64,000 nucleotides of DNA from Lonsdalea britannica (GTDB lineage: Bacteria > Pseudomonadota > Gammaproteobacteria > Enterobacterales > Enterobacteriaceae). The position numbers and the translations under genes were made by a program. Of this stretch, positions 34,339 through 44,684 are shown piece by piece. The stretch lies in contig NZ_LUTN01000005.1 of assembly GCF_002111595.1 (NCBI RefSeq), positions 62,001 to 126,000 on the forward strand, given 5' to 3'. Below the pieces are notes generated by a model. The model made no database searches, had not been told where the DNA came from, and was given only the letters and a program-made list of their open reading frames with translations. Within the stretch, counting starts at the first letter, position 1. Every line of letters begins with the position of its first letter.

Positions 34339-35094
34339 TTACCCCAGCCAATCCGTTAACGCGTCCGGTTCCGTCAGCGTGGTGTGCCGCCAGCGCAAGG
34401 GCGTTTCATCGGACGACAATAGGCAACAGTTGAGCGCCATCCTCTCTTCGTCAAACCAGACCTCTTCCATCTGCGCGCTGGCGGGATGAACGTCGTCCTG
34501 CACCTGAATCCGCCCGTTTTCTTGCATCAGGCAGCTGAACGAGTCCAACGGCTTGCTCAGGCCAAGTCCTAACGCTTTCAGATAGGCCTCTTTGCGCGTC
34601 CATATCCGAATGAAAGCCTGTACATACGCTTCTTCATCGCAAAACTGCTCCAGCCAGTCAGCTTCATCAGGATGGAAAAAGCGTTTCGCCACGCCGCGCT
34701 TATGCTCGACTCGCCCTCGATTTCCCTCAACATCGACCCCGACCTCGTCACCCTGTGCGATGGCGAAAGCAAAAGCGGCCTGAGTGTGCGACTGGTTGAA
34801 GTGAAGCTGCGGGTATCGGGGTAAGAACGGTTTGCCGAACGGGTTGCGGGCAAACGTTAGCTCGTGCGGCAACGCACGACACAGCGGCGCCAGCAGGCAT
34901 CGAAGAATCCCCTCCGCCAATGTGCTGTCGTTGAGCGTATCGTACGACGACATTCGGCAGGCCGAACGCACATAGGCAAGCATTTCCGGGCGCTCCAACG
35001 TCTGCCTATGGATCACAATACACTGAGGGTTCGCCAGGTCTCGCTCGCGATGCTTAGCGCTACCACAGAAATTCATTCGGCTGTCCTGGCTCAT
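34339..35094 (-). CDS. 4'-phosphopantetheinyl transferase (Sfp type)
   Basis: Transfers phosphopantetheine from CoA to carrier proteins. The 251-residue form with motifs FNQSHTQAAFAFA, GVDVEGNR (magnesium-binding Asp/Glu) and WTRKEAYLKALGLGLSKPL is typical of the Sfp/Gsp class used in secondary metabolism. I chose the start at 35094 (MSQDSRMNFCG); the 50-residue extension upstream is not family-like. Its natural partner in the window is the carrier protein at 32496, on the opposite strand across the RNA gene. Confidence 0.85.
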   Translation of the reverse strand: MSQDSRMNFCGSAKHRERDLANPQCIVIHRQTLERPEMLAYVRSACRMSSYDTLNDSTLAEGILRCLLAPLCRALPHELTFARNPFGKPFLPRYPQLHFNQSHTQAAFAFAIAQGDEVGVDVEGNRGRVEHKRGVAKRFFHPDEADWLEQFCDEEAYVQAFIRIWTRKEAYLKALGLGLSKPLDSFSCLMQENGRIQVQDDVHPASAQMEEVWFDEERMALNCCLLSSDETPLRWRHTTLTEPDALTDWLG

Positions 35095-35580
35095 GTCTGC
35101 TCCCTCTGTCCAATGTATCCCGCTTTCCCTGTTCACCTCATTCACGTTGTCATCCTTGTTTGCCACGACGTCTGGAAGACCTCGGCTCGAAATCACGAAC
35201 GTCTGATGTAAACGTATACATAGCAACGTCTCATTACGATGCATTTTTGACCGGTCGGCGTGAATATCTTAGCGGTATTACCTTTAGAGATGAGTTTTAA
35301 CGAAATCTTGTCATTTCACTCGCAATCACGCTGAGAGCGTTGACCATTTTCGAGACGAACAATCCCAATAACGAAATGTCGCCATCCCAAAAATGGAATG
35401 CCGAGTGGAAAAAACGTTACGTATCCCGCTGAAAAAGGCCATTCCAAATATGGCACACAATTTGCGTGAGTACCCCTGTCAATGACAGCAATGACAATAA
35501 TTAACAACCCAATACCAACGCCGTTTTTAGCATTTTTATTAACCGCTCCAGGCACGGTAAATACATTTTTGGATGACACC
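35095..35580. other. AT-rich divergent spacer between the PPTase and AraC genes
   Basis: No gene supported. The region carries promoters for the divergent PPTase and AraC genes, but I cannot fix boxes. Base composition falls sharply here relative to the upstream genes. Confidence 0.3.
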
Positions 35581-36138
35581 ATGAATCTACATAATGCCTA
35601 CCCCCACACCTTGGATAATGAAAGCTTCAACCATAATCTTATTCAGGACATGTATCGTCGTCACCCGAACTTAAAAAAGACATTGGAAAACAATAATAAA
35701 GCAACAAGTCTGGTTGGGATCATCGACTACATTATTGAGAATATCGGCGATAACATCACGCTGGAACAACTCGAAACCGTAAGTGGCAAATCGAAATTCG
35801 ATATCTGCCGATTATTTAATCAAGTCTATAATATTACGCCCATGCGATGGATCTGGCGCGTTCGCGTCACCCTGGCGAGAGAGATTATTCATATCTCGCC
35901 CAACTGGTCTCTGACCGATATTTGTTATGCCTGTGGTTTCTCCTCGTTACCGCATTTTTCCCGCTGCTTTACAAAAACGTATAATATTCCGCCGCTGAAA
36001 TATCGGAAAACCGTCTCGTCCGATCGCGAGCCGCCCCGTTTTATTAGCAATATGAGCTTCGATATTATTTTCGGAAAACAACGTCACCTGTTTTCTCGTC
36101 ATGTATTGCTGGATAATATCCACAATCTGTCTAATTAA
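35581..36138 (+). CDS. AraC family transcriptional regulator
   Basis: A 185-residue protein: a short N-terminal region and a C-terminal AraC/XylS double helix-turn-helix (NITLEQLETVSGKSKFDICRLFNQVYNITPMRWIWRVRV, then SLTDICYACGFSSLPHFSRCFTKTYNIPPLKYRK). There is no evident ligand-binding domain, as in MarA/SoxS-size regulators with extensions. The start at 35581 is chosen over 35482 because only the former has a GGAT site and fits the AraC region. The gene is clearly AT-richer than its neighbours, suggesting acquisition. It may control the carrier/KAS/PPTase group, from position alone. Confidence 0.78.
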   Translation: MNLHNAYPHTLDNESFNHNLIQDMYRRHPNLKKTLENNNKATSLVGIIDYIIENIGDNITLEQLETVSGKSKFDICRLFNQVYNITPMRWIWRVRVTLAREIIHISPNWSLTDICYACGFSSLPHFSRCFTKTYNIPPLKYRKTVSSDREPPRFISNMSFDIIFGKQRHLFSRHVLLDNIHNLSN

Positions 36139-36161
36139 CGTTCTTGTTCGACGAGCACACG

Positions 36162-36188
36162 AAAAAAAGTCCCTCACGGGATTTTTTT
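36162..36188. terminator. Bidirectional terminator after the AraC gene
   Basis: AAAAAAAGTCCC-TCAC-GGGATTTTTTT forms a stem with A-runs on one side and T-runs on the other, 24 bases past the AraC stop. Confidence 0.8.
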
Positions 36189-36467
36189 ATTTTAGTGACG
36201 GGGGAAATATCGCGGTAAGTCAGGTCCGGAATCATACGTGCGGTCCCGTTTGACCAGGGTGCCGCGATCCGCCTGCTTTTGACACATACCCTAACGTTTA
36301 CAAATACTTTGCCAAGAAACAGAGGTCGTTTTTATCCCTGATTGCTGAAACAGCTCCCTCGCCCTTGTTGTTCACCGCGAAAATGAGATGGGGCAAAGGC
36401 TCAGGGAGGAAGGAAGCTTAGCGGACAGAAGGCAACACGGATAATGCCTGCCACCCACGATAGCGGC
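36189..36467. other. Spacer between AraC and argG terminators
   Basis: No gene, repeat or clear regulatory site seen. Confidence 0.3.
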
Positions 36468-36496
36468 AAAAAAGGCATACCGAGGTATGCCTTTTT
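36468..36496 (-). terminator. argG terminator
   Basis: AAAAAAGGCATACC-GA-GGTATGCCTTTTT is a perfect stem with T-runs in both directions, 26 bases after the argG stop at 36522. Confidence 0.88.
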
Positions 36497-36521
36497 AATG
36501 CATCAGACGAAGGCCCGACGC

Positions 36522-37895
<1,374 letters not shown>

Positions 37896-38025
37896 TTAGA
37901 TGGCATTGAGTGTAACCACTCCAACGCCGAATTACGTAGGTTACGCCGCACTAAATTGGACACAATGCAGAAGAAGATCGCGGCACTTCACTCTGTCGAC
38001 GGCATTTTCCTCGCGTACTCCGCAA

Positions 38026-38060
38026 TGAATATTTATGCAGAATATATGATTTATAATTTA
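38026..38060 (-). promoter_or_regulatory. Tandem ARG boxes (ArgR operator) for argG
   Basis: TGAATATTTATGCA (38026-38039) and TGATTTATAATTTA (38047-38060) each match the ARG box core TGAATWWWWATTCA with one or two changes. Their starts are exactly 21 bases apart, the standard spacing for an ArgR hexamer on paired boxes. The remaining bases of the 372-base gap show no other supported feature. Confidence 0.72.
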
Positions 38061-38247
38061 AACATCTTTTCCGCCGGACAGGAAGAGACTCGTTAGGATT
38101 TCGGCAAAAAATTCATTCTGGCCTGACCGGCGAAACACCGCCGATGTTTATCTGGTCCGGATTTAGCCCTATCGTGTCCGGATTTGGCCTTCTCCCGTTT
38201 TAACGCTGGGCGCATGATAGACAACATCATGAGCAAGGAGATAAACC

Positions 38248-38799
38248 ATGTCGCGAACTGCACTGTTAGTTATTGATGTTCAAGATTCTTTCTTACATCG
38301 CCCTTTCTGGCAGGACGACGATCTCCCAGCATTTCAGGCAGCCCTGCTGCGCCTGATCGATGGCTGTAAACGGCAAAACGTCGCGTTGGTGGATGTGTTT
38401 CACGTCGCGAAAGAGGGGCCTTTCTCGCGGGAGTCAGGCTTCGTCACACGGCAACGTTTTCTCCATCATCAGCCGGATAAACAAGTCTACAAACACGTTC
38501 ACAACGCCTTGACTGACTCAGGACTGCATGAATGGTTGCAGCAGGAAAATATTCACCATCTGATCATCTGCGGCATGCGCACCGAACAGTGCTGCGAAAC
38601 CACCGCGCGGGTTGCGTCCGATCTGGGCTATCAGGTAACGTTCGTGACTGAAGCAACGCTGACCTTCCCGATGACGCATGACGGCAAAACGCTGAGCGCC
38701 AGCGAGCTGAAACATCATACCGAAACCGTCTTGGTTAACCGGTTCGCGACCCTAAGCAGCGTCGAGGCATGTCTGGCGACGTTGACCCCGACGGAGTAA
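38248..38799 (+). CDS. Isochorismatase-family cysteine hydrolase
   Basis: A 183-residue hydrolase of the isochorismatase/nicotinamidase superfamily. The catalytic triad is visible as Asp10 (LLVIDVQDSF), Lys82 (VYKHVHNAL) and Cys115 (ICGMRTEQCCETTA). The substrate is not readable; amides or N-carbamoyl compounds are common in this family. It starts after AAGGAG, and the GlxA-type regulator begins 7 bases after its stop, so they form an operon. Confidence 0.85.
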   Translation: MSRTALLVIDVQDSFLHRPFWQDDDLPAFQAALLRLIDGCKRQNVALVDVFHVAKEGPFSRESGFVTRQRFLHHQPDKQVYKHVHNALTDSGLHEWLQQENIHHLIICGMRTEQCCETTARVASDLGYQVTFVTEATLTFPMTHDGKTLSASELKHHTETVLVNRFATLSSVEACLATLTPTE

Positions 38800-38806
38800 A
38801 CACGGC

Positions 38807-39721
38807 ATGGCACGTCAGGTCTATTTTTTAATGTTGCCCGGCGTACTGTCGCTCGACATCGCCGGACCGGCAGAAGCGTTACGCCTGGCCGGCGACTTTG
38901 ACCTGCATTACATCAGTCCGGTGGAGAGTCTGCGCTGTTCTATTGGACTGACGCTTAACCAGTTGGAACCGCTGCCGACCCCGATGCTGCCGGACAGCAT
39001 TTTAATTGTCCCCGGCGTCACCCCGTCCGAACATTATTTCGCCACGCCGCTGGCCCAGATTGCCCGTGACTGGCTGCGCGAGCGGCGGTCTGAACTCGAG
39101 CACCAAACTCTGACGCTGGTCTGCATCTGCTCTGGCTCGCTGCTCGCCGCGCAGGCGACGCTGCTGGACGGTTACCAGTGCACCACGCATCACGATATCC
39201 TCGACCGTCTCTCCGAACAGGCTCCGGCGGCGTTAATCAGAGAAAATCGCATTTTCGTGGAGGACCGCAACGTCTACACCAGCGCGGGGATCACCGCCGG
39301 TATTGATCTGGCGCTGCATCTGGTCGCCCGGTTCCGGAGCAACTTGCACGCTTTGCAGGTGGCCCGGGAGATGGTGGTGTACTTCCGCCGCGCAGGCAAC
39401 GACGACCAGCTATCGCCCTGGCTACAGCACCGTAATCACCTCCATCCGGTGATCCACCGTGCGCAGGATTTGCTGGCCGCGGCGCCAGAATCCTCGTGGC
39501 CGCTGGACCAGCTGGCGGACCGCGTACATGTGAGCGGTCGCCACCTGACGCGCCTGTTTCGGGAGCATGTCGGGATTACCGTGCGCGAGTATCACGAACA
39601 GCTGCGGCTTACCGTGGCGGAACAGCGGATCAGGCAGGGCATCGGCGTGGAGAAAGCGGCGTTGCTGGCCGGCTTCTCCTCGGCGCGTCAGCTGCGCCGG
39701 GCTCAGTCGCGTCAGCCCTAG
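38807..39721 (+). CDS. GlxA-type AraC regulator with DJ-1/PfpI domain
   Basis: 304 residues: an N-terminal DJ-1/PfpI-like domain (VYFLMLPGVLSLDIAGPAEALRLAG, with the elbow LVCICSGSLLAAQATLLDG near residue 105) and a C-terminal AraC helix-turn-helix (WPLDQLADRVHVSGRHLTRLFREHVG). Such regulators sense small nitrogen compounds and control adjacent hydrolases. The upstream hydrolase is the likely target. Its stop codon overlaps the convergent wecH stop by 4 bases. Confidence 0.85.
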   Translation: MARQVYFLMLPGVLSLDIAGPAEALRLAGDFDLHYISPVESLRCSIGLTLNQLEPLPTPMLPDSILIVPGVTPSEHYFATPLAQIARDWLRERRSELEHQTLTLVCICSGSLLAAQATLLDGYQCTTHHDILDRLSEQAPAALIRENRIFVEDRNVYTSAGITAGIDLALHLVARFRSNLHALQVAREMVVYFRRAGNDDQLSPWLQHRNHLHPVIHRAQDLLAAAPESSWPLDQLADRVHVSGRHLTRLFREHVGITVREYHEQLRLTVAEQRIRQGIGVEKAALLAGFSSARQLRRAQSRQP

Positions 39722-40710
39722 CTCACCAGACGACGATGGTCCAAACGCTGTAGCATCAGTGAAAACAGCAGGCCGACGGCCAGCGCCATCGCAAAGACGT
39801 AAAAAATATCCGCCACCGGAGAGCCTTCGAGCGTCAGTTGATGCGTGCGCAAATAGTGGATCACCAGCGCGTGAACGCCGTAAATCGCCAGAGAATGACG
39901 TGCTATTAGCGCCAGCCCCGGCAAAGGCGCCGCGTTGAGGTAGTATTTTCCACCGACCAACAGAGCGGAGGCAGCCAGGAACACCAGCGGCCCGCAGTAA
40001 AGATAGTAAGTCTGATCAAAGTCGCCGTTGACGAGCGTCACATGGCGAGTCCCGAGCGTCACCAGCATCACCCCTAGAGCGAAAACACCCAGCGCCGAGC
40101 GCGCCGCCCAGCGAGGGATCGTCATCATTCCGATCATCCTGCCGGTGATGGCGTACAGCAGGTAATAGATGGTGTCGCCAAACATATACAGGTTCACCGG
40201 CAACATCTGATGCTGACCGTCCATCACGGCGGGCATATTAGGGTTGGCGATCACCGCCAATAATACAATCGCCGCCGCCAGCGTATAAGCTGACGCCTGA
40301 CGCACTTTAATCAACGGAGAAAACAGATAAATGACGGTGATGGCGTAGAAAAACCACAGGTGATAGAACACAGGTTTTTGCAGGCTGTCTCGCAGCGCCA
40401 GCCACGGATTGATGGGGGTGAGCCACGCCATATAACACAGCGCCATCAGGCTGTAGAACAGGAGGCAGCAACCGATGCGTAGATAGTGTTTACCCTGAGC
40501 CTGCCGCTCGCCGAAGAACAGGTAGCCCGAAATCATGAAAAACAGCGGCACACAGACGCGAGAGGCGGAATCCAGCAGATTAGCGACGTCCCAATAGACA
40601 TGACCCGGCGCACCGTCGTCGGTGACATACCCTGCGGCGCTGTGGACCATCACCACCATCAAACACGCTATCGCCCGCAGGTTATCCACCCAGCCGATCC
40701 TGTCGGTCAT
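39718..40710 (-). CDS. wecH: Enterobacterial common antigen O-acetyltransferase
   Basis: Acyltransferase 3 membrane protein of 330 residues (E. coli WecH, formerly YiaH, 331), which O-acetylates enterobacterial common antigen. The start IGWVDNLRAIACLMVVMVHSAAGYV holds the conserved His, RVCVPLFFMISGYLFFGE follows, and about ten hydrophobic segments span the chain. FYHLWFFYAITVIYLFSPLI and the C-terminal RLDHRRLVS match YiaH closely. Its position near glyQS and yiaF genes is shared with E. coli. Confidence 0.9.
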   Translation of the reverse strand: MTDRIGWVDNLRAIACLMVVMVHSAAGYVTDDGAPGHVYWDVANLLDSASRVCVPLFFMISGYLFFGERQAQGKHYLRIGCCLLFYSLMALCYMAWLTPINPWLALRDSLQKPVFYHLWFFYAITVIYLFSPLIKVRQASAYTLAAAIVLLAVIANPNMPAVMDGQHQMLPVNLYMFGDTIYYLLYAITGRMIGMMTIPRWAARSALGVFALGVMLVTLGTRHVTLVNGDFDQTYYLYCGPLVFLAASALLVGGKYYLNAAPLPGLALIARHSLAIYGVHALVIHYLRTHQLTLEGSPVADIFYVFAMALAVGLLFSLMLQRLDHRRLVS

Positions 40711-40857
40711 CCGCGCCTCGCCCTATTTTTATTCAATAATAAACAGATTATAGGGAGCCCCGCGGCAACTCAATGCGATTGCTGACCAAAATGTTGGCAT
40801 ATCAGCATCAGGGCCGCCGAGGCAGCCCTGTTCGTTAAACGCCTGACTCTGCGATGT

Positions 40858-42401
40858 CTAGAACAGCCCCATCGGTTTGTCGGAGTAGCTGACCAGCAGG
40901 CATTTGGTCTGCTGGTAATGTTCCAGCATCATCTTGTGGTTTTCCCGCCCGATGCCGGACTGTTTGTAACCGCCAAACGCGGCATGCGCCGGATAGGCGT
41001 GGTAGCAGTTAGTCCACACGCGCCCGGCCTGAATGCCGCGCCCCATGCGGTAGGTAATGTTCGCATTACGACTCCATACGCCCGCCCCCAGACCATAAGG
41101 CGAGTCGTTGGCGATTTCCAACGCATCATCCAGCGTTTTGAACGTCGTCACCGCCAGTACAGGCCCGAAGATCTCCTCCTGGAAGACCCGCATGTTGTTT
41201 TTGCCCTGCAAAACCGTCGGCTCCAGATAGTAGCCCTCCGTCAGATCGCCGTTCAGCGCCTTGCGATGTCCGCCGGTCAGCACCTGCGCCCCCTCTTTCT
41301 TACCGATATCGATGTAGTTGAGGATGGTATCCAGTTGTCCAGACGATACCTGCGCCCCCATCATGGTATTAGCGTCCAGCGGATTGCCGACGCGAATAGA
41401 TTCCACCCGCTTGATGGCGCGCTCCATAAAGCGCTCGTAGATCGACTCCTGCACCAGCGCCCGGCTCGGGCAGGTACAGACTTCGCCCTGATTGAAGGCA
41501 AACAGGGAGAACCCTTCCAGCACTTTATCGAAGAAGCTGTCTTCTTTGTCCATGACGTCGGCGAAGAAGATGTTGGGGGATTTCCCGCCCAGTTCCAGCG
41601 TCACCGGAATGACGTTCTTCGCGGCGTAGCCCATGATCTGCTGGCCCACTTCGGTCGAGCCGGTAAACGCGACCTTGGCGATCCGCGGCGACGTCGCCAG
41701 ATATTCGCCGATCTGTCCGCCCGCGCCGTTCACCACGTTGATCACGCCCGGCGGCAGCAGATCCTGAATCATTTCCATCAGCAGCAGGACGGAGAGCGGA
41801 GTCAGCTTCGCGGGCTTCAGTACGATACAGTTGCCCGCCGCCAGCGCGGGCGCCATTTTCCAGCACGCCATCAGCAGCGGAAAGTTCCAGGGGATAATCT
41901 GCCCGACGACGCCGAGCGGTTCATGGAAATGGTAGGCCACGGTGTCGTGATCGATCTCGCTGATCGCGCCTTCCTGCGCCCGGATACAGGCAGCAAAGTA
42001 GCGGAAGTGATCGATCCCGAGCGGGACGTCGGCATTGCGGGTTTCACGGATCGGTTTGCCGTTGTCCCAGGTTTCGGCGTTCGCCAGCAGATCGATATTC
42101 TGTTCCATACGATCGGCAATGCGGTTGAGGATCTGCGCGCGTTCGGCCGCCGACAGCGCGGCCCAGCCCGCTTTGGCTTCGTGCGCGGCATCCAGCGCCA
42201 AATCCACGTCGTGGGTGTTCGAACTGGCGACTTCACACAGCGGTTTCCCGGTAACGGGCGTCAGGTTGACATAATATTCGCCGCTGGAGGGAGGCACCCA
42301 GCGCCGCCGATAAAGTTTTCGTAACGTTTTTTCAGGCTGACATCGAAGCCATAGGCTCCGGGAGAAATACGGCTTGAGCTAGAGGAAGTGTCGTAGGTCA
42401 T
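40858..42401 (-). CDS. aldB: Aldehyde dehydrogenase AldB, N-terminal frameshift
   Basis: NAD(P)-dependent aldehyde dehydrogenase (acetaldehyde and similar). The catalytic Cys is in [14 protein letters not shown] and the general base Glu in [26 protein letters not shown] and FTGSTEVG bind the cofactor. The long frame begins at 42297 but lacks the first 35 residues. These are found in another frame from an ATG at 42401, after AAGGAGACAG, reading [19 protein letters not shown]...NFIGG. One extra base near 42300 joins them to [18 protein letters not shown]. The corrected length is 514 (E. coli 512). Probably a base-calling loss. Confidence 0.92.
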
Positions 42402-42739
42402 TTCTGTCTCCTTTGTACGCTGATGCTGCGGACTGGGCGTGGTATTCGCAGTGCCGCCGCCCGGCCACCTGATACAGAACGGTGTGCTTACCTAAACAGA
42501 AAATCGTTGGACTCATCCTAGAGGATGTTAATCAGTTGTGATAGACGCAGGCGGTCTGAAAAAGACGGGAATTCGATTCAGCGCTCATTTTTAGGCAACG
42601 AATGGAACCTAATGCGAAACGGTGCGTCTGAAGCCGCCCCGCGTATTCACCCTCCCCCGGAAGAGATAACATTCGCGTCCCGCCGGGCGCGGTGAAATAC
42701 TGATGCCACGACTTCACATCACGACCGCAGGAAGTACGG
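42402..42739. other. Divergent spacer between aldB and fdhD
   Basis: No gene supported. It must hold both promoters, but I see no clear operator. Confidence 0.3.
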
Positions 42740-43566
42740 GTGAAAAACAACCATTCTCAGCGCGAAGAGACGCAAGCGCCTTTGATCGGAGCCAGTCAAC
42801 ACACGATCTGGCATCAGTCTGCATTGGCCGAACCTCGTCGCGACTGGCTGGCGGAAGAAGTGCCGGTCGCCTTGGTCTACAACGGCATATCCCACGTAGT
42901 ATGATGGCCTCCCCCAAAGATTTGGATGCCTTCGCGCTGGGTTTTTCACTGTCGGAAGGCATTATCCAGTCGCCTAATGACATCTACGGCATCGACGTCG
43001 TCCCTACCTGTCACGGTCTTGAAGTGCAGATTGAGCTTTCCAGTCGTCGCTTCGCCGGGCTAAAAGCCAGACGCCGGGCAATGGAAGGCCGCACCGGCTG
43101 CGGCGTGTGCGGCGTCGAACAGCTGGAGGAGATCGGCAAGCCGATAGCGCCGCTTCCGTTTACCCAGACGTTTTCACTGTCGCGGCTTGAGTCCGCGTTG
43201 GGACAATTGAGCGATGTTCAGGTCGTCGGCCAACGCACCGGCTGTACCCATGCCGCCGCCTGGATTTCGCCGGAAGGATTGCTGTTAGGAGGGTGCGAGG
43301 ATGTAGGCCGACACGTCGCGCTGGATAAGCTGCTGGGCCTACGCGCTCGTCAGCCCTGGCAGCAGGGCGCCGCATTGGTGTCCAGCCGCGCCAGCTATGA
43401 GATGGTGCAAAAATCCGCCCTTTGCGGAGTAGAAATTCTCTTTGCCGTCTCCGCCGCCACCGCACTGGCCGTTGACGTCGCACAACGCAGCCAGCTGACA
43501 TTAGTGGGTTTTTGCCGTCCGGGACGTGCGACGATCTACACCCATCCCCAGCGGTTGCGCGACTAG
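42740..43566 (+). CDS. fdhD: Formate dehydrogenase sulfurtransferase FdhD, frameshifted near the N-terminus
   Basis: Moves sulfur from IscS to the molybdenum cofactor of formate dehydrogenases. The C-terminal 220 residues from [22 protein letters not shown] are intact, with the essential Cys pair in [12 protein letters not shown]. The N-terminus reads in another frame from a GTG at 42740 (CAGGAAG site) through [18 protein letters not shown] and [14 protein letters not shown], then hits a stop. One more base near 42900 joins the parts. The corrected 275 residues fit E. coli FdhD (277). sodA follows, as in E. coli. Confidence 0.9.
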
Positions 43567-43690
43567 TCGCTTAGATCAATTGGTTGTTAGCCCCAACCAC
43601 TCACTTATAAGTGACTGTAGAAAAAGGATTAAAATTGCCGCGCAGCGGCAGAAAGGCAAGAATAACCATTTTCAATATCATTTAATTAAC

Positions 43691-43696
43691 TATAAT
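43691..43696 (+). promoter_or_regulatory. -10 box of sodA
   Basis: A perfect TATAAT lies 81 bases before the sodA start. Just upstream, AATAACCATTTTCAATATCATTT (43661-43683) is partly like a Fur box. E. coli sodA is repressed by Fur and ArcA, so iron control is plausible but not proven here. Confidence 0.4.
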
Positions 43697-43777
43697 GAAC
43701 CTCATGCTTACGCGGGACTAACAAACCAAGTGCCGCGACATCTATACCAATGCACGCCAACTATGGAGATGCAAAAT

Positions 43778-44404
43778 ATGAGTTACACACTGCCATCCCT
43801 GCCCTATGCCTATGACGCACTGGAACCGCATTTCGACAAGCAAACGATGGAAATCCATCACAGCAAACATCACCAGACTTACGTCAACAACAGCAACGCT
43901 GCATTAGAGTCTCTGCCTGAATTCGCGAAGCTTTCTCCGGAAGAGCTGATCACCAAACTGGATCAGGTGCCAGCTGATAAGAAAACCGCGCTGCGCAACA
44001 ACGTGGGCGGCCACGCCAACCACAGCCTGTTCTGGAAAGGTCTGAAGCTGGACACAACGCTGACTGGCGATCTGAAAGCCGCCATCGAACGCGATTTCGG
44101 CAGCGTTGACGCCTTCAAAGAAACGTTTGAGAAAGCAGCGGCAACCCGTTTCGGTTCCGGCTGGGCTTGGCTGGTGCTGAAAGACGATGGCAAACTGGCG
44201 GTCGTTTCTACGGCTAACCAGGATAGCCCGCTGATGGGCGAAGCGATCTCCGGCGCATCCGGCTACCCGATCGTCGCTCTGGACGTGTGGGAACATGCCT
44301 ACTACTTGAAATTCCAGAACCGTCGCCCGGACTACATCAAAGCGTTCTGGAGTGTCGTCAACTGGGACGAAGCCGCAAAACGCTTCGCCGAAGCCAAAAA
44401 ATAA
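43778..44404 (+). CDS. sodA: Superoxide dismutase [Mn]
   Basis: Cytoplasmic manganese superoxide dismutase, 208 residues. Metal ligands are in [26 protein letters not shown] and [10 protein letters not shown]. The GGHANH form and Gln in the C-terminal third are Mn-type features. The start at 43778 ([20 protein letters not shown]) has a TGGAGATG site; the in-frame 84-residue extension upstream covers the promoter and is not part of the protein. Confidence 0.96.
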   Translation: MSYTLPSLPYAYDALEPHFDKQTMEIHHSKHHQTYVNNSNAALESLPEFAKLSPEELITKLDQVPADKKTALRNNVGGHANHSLFWKGLKLDTTLTGDLKAAIERDFGSVDAFKETFEKAAATRFGSGWAWLVLKDDGKLAVVSTANQDSPLMGEAISGASGYPIVALDVWEHAYYLKFQNRRPDYIKAFWSVVNWDEAAKRFAEAKK

Positions 44405-44449
44405 GCTGTAAGATCTTGAATCTGCGCCACTAAACGCAGGCTCATCCCC

Positions 44450-44483
44450 AACCCGGAATAACCTTAAATATTCCGGGTTTTTA
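44450..44483 (+). terminator. sodA terminator
   Basis: AACCCGGAATA and TATTCCGGGTT form an 11-bp stem with an 8-base loop followed by TTTATTT, 45 bases after sodA. Confidence 0.88.
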
Positions 44484-44684
44484 TTTCCGCATTTCATCTC
44501 ATAATACCGAAGTAAATAGTAAAGCTTTTCTTTACCATGCCGATAATTTTCTTGAGCCCTCTTTGATTATTTTCCGCCATCCTGCACAGGTCGGGGGAGA
44601 TATTCTTCTGGCTAAAACAAATAGCAAATCAACACATTAGGGATCTCCCTTAATGACAGAGTTCATTAATAATGGAAGAGTAAA

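Noticed and set aside
43526-43777. N-terminal extension of sodA
   Set aside because: It covers the fdhD end and the sodA promoter. The SodA family begins at [12 protein letters not shown], which has its own ribosome site.
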